A DNA stretch of 64,000 nt from CBDDKZ01 sp965230415 (lineage in GTDB: Bacteria; Bacteroidota; Bacteroidia; Cytophagales; JAAEPT01). The stretch's first letter is position 1. Each line of letters begins with the position of its first letter. The DNA is taken from NCBI GenBank assembly GCA_965230415.1, contig CBDDKZ010000005.1:496001-560000 (forward strand), given 5' to 3'. The notes under the pieces are model-generated. The model was not told the origin of the DNA. It did no database searches and saw only the letters and a program-made list of their open reading frames with translations. Shown here piece after piece: positions 63,826-64,000 of this stretch. Position numbers and translations under genes: made by a program.

Positions 63826-64000
63826 CTTATTCAAATGTTTCTGATTAAAAATATGAGTTGTTAATAAACGGTTATTTCATAAGCATCATCATTGGTTCGA
63901 GTGACTAATTGCCACAACAACGTTTTAATACAAAGTGAGTACTTTTAGATAATAACCTCATAGCTAATAAATTTGTTGGCCGCATACCCATAAATTTTTA

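Noticed and set aside
1..64000. tRNA, rRNA, riboswitch or mobile element
   Set aside because: I looked for cloverleaf, rRNA-like and transposase or integrase signals on both strands and saw none I can support; a dedicated covariance-model scan would settle small RNAs.

Overview
The window is a stretch of chromosome from a free-living, probably marine member of the Bacteroidota, most likely Cytophagales-like. Five secreted proteins end in a type IX secretion (T9SS) type A sorting tail. Outer-membrane proteins of Bacteroidota families are present (DUF5723, OmpP1/FadL-like). There are paralogous TonB-type proteins, a eukaryote/archaeal-type ProRS and a GlnRS. Promoters fit the Bacteroidota pattern TTTG-N20-TAnnTTTG, Shine-Dalgarno sequences are mostly absent, and the DNA is AT-rich by eye. 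I see no rRNA, tRNA, CRISPR array, prophage or insertion sequence.

Layout. 1-5.6 kb (minus): the N-terminal part of a PhoR-like histidine kinase cut by the window edge, two tandem TlpA-like periplasmic thioredoxins, a DUF3108 protein and a predicted zinc aminopeptidase. 5.8-15.5 kb (plus): recA, a SulP transporter, a large secreted metalloprotease, a 1-Cys peroxiredoxin, then gcvH-vanZ-like-tonB-dabb and a second tonB-like gene. 15.5-23.5 kb (minus): a DUF5723 protein with its lipoprotein partner, then an rsfS-ftsH-lpxH-propeller-MATE operon. 23.6-25.7 kb (plus): birA and ahcY. 25.8-31.8 kb (minus): a decayed mannosyltransferase pseudogene, a CDF metal exporter, a CheY-like regulator, a di-haem cytochrome c peroxidase and a PhoX-family protein. 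The PhoX gene is divergent from a choice-of-anchor-I/phytase-esterase-like secreted protein (32.2-35.3 kb, plus).

35.4-40.7 kb (minus): a compact cluster of a T9SS protein, NfeD, the flotillin FloA, a YcxB-like membrane protein and a SUFU-domain protein, preceded by proS. 40.9-45.1 kb (plus): a low-complexity Gly/Tyr/Ser-rich secreted protein, an OmpP1-like porin and a nitronate monooxygenase-like enzyme. 45.1-50.9 kb (mostly minus): glnS, a MauE/DoxX-thioredoxin membrane protein with a Cys-rich lipoprotein, a Zn-ribbon protein, ssb (plus), a DUF695-like protein, an EEP-family nuclease and a TM2 protein. 51-64 kb: a secreted unknown with a DUF2752 protein, a giant S8 protease, a Pif1-like helicase, a multi-pass membrane protein, an EamA transporter, Tex and a NUMOD4/HNH protein.

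Most genes are housekeeping or envelope functions. The observations I find most worth following are: a mannosyltransferase gene reduced to a pseudogene with four in-frame stops plus a frameshift; a roughly 300-residue C-terminal module shared by two otherwise unrelated secreted proteases; helically phased AACAC repeats between the divergent PhoX and phytase-like genes; the FloA/NfeD/SUFU cluster; and face-to-face overlapping -7 boxes between rsfS and birA. I found no clear case of a wholly new defence or mobile system.
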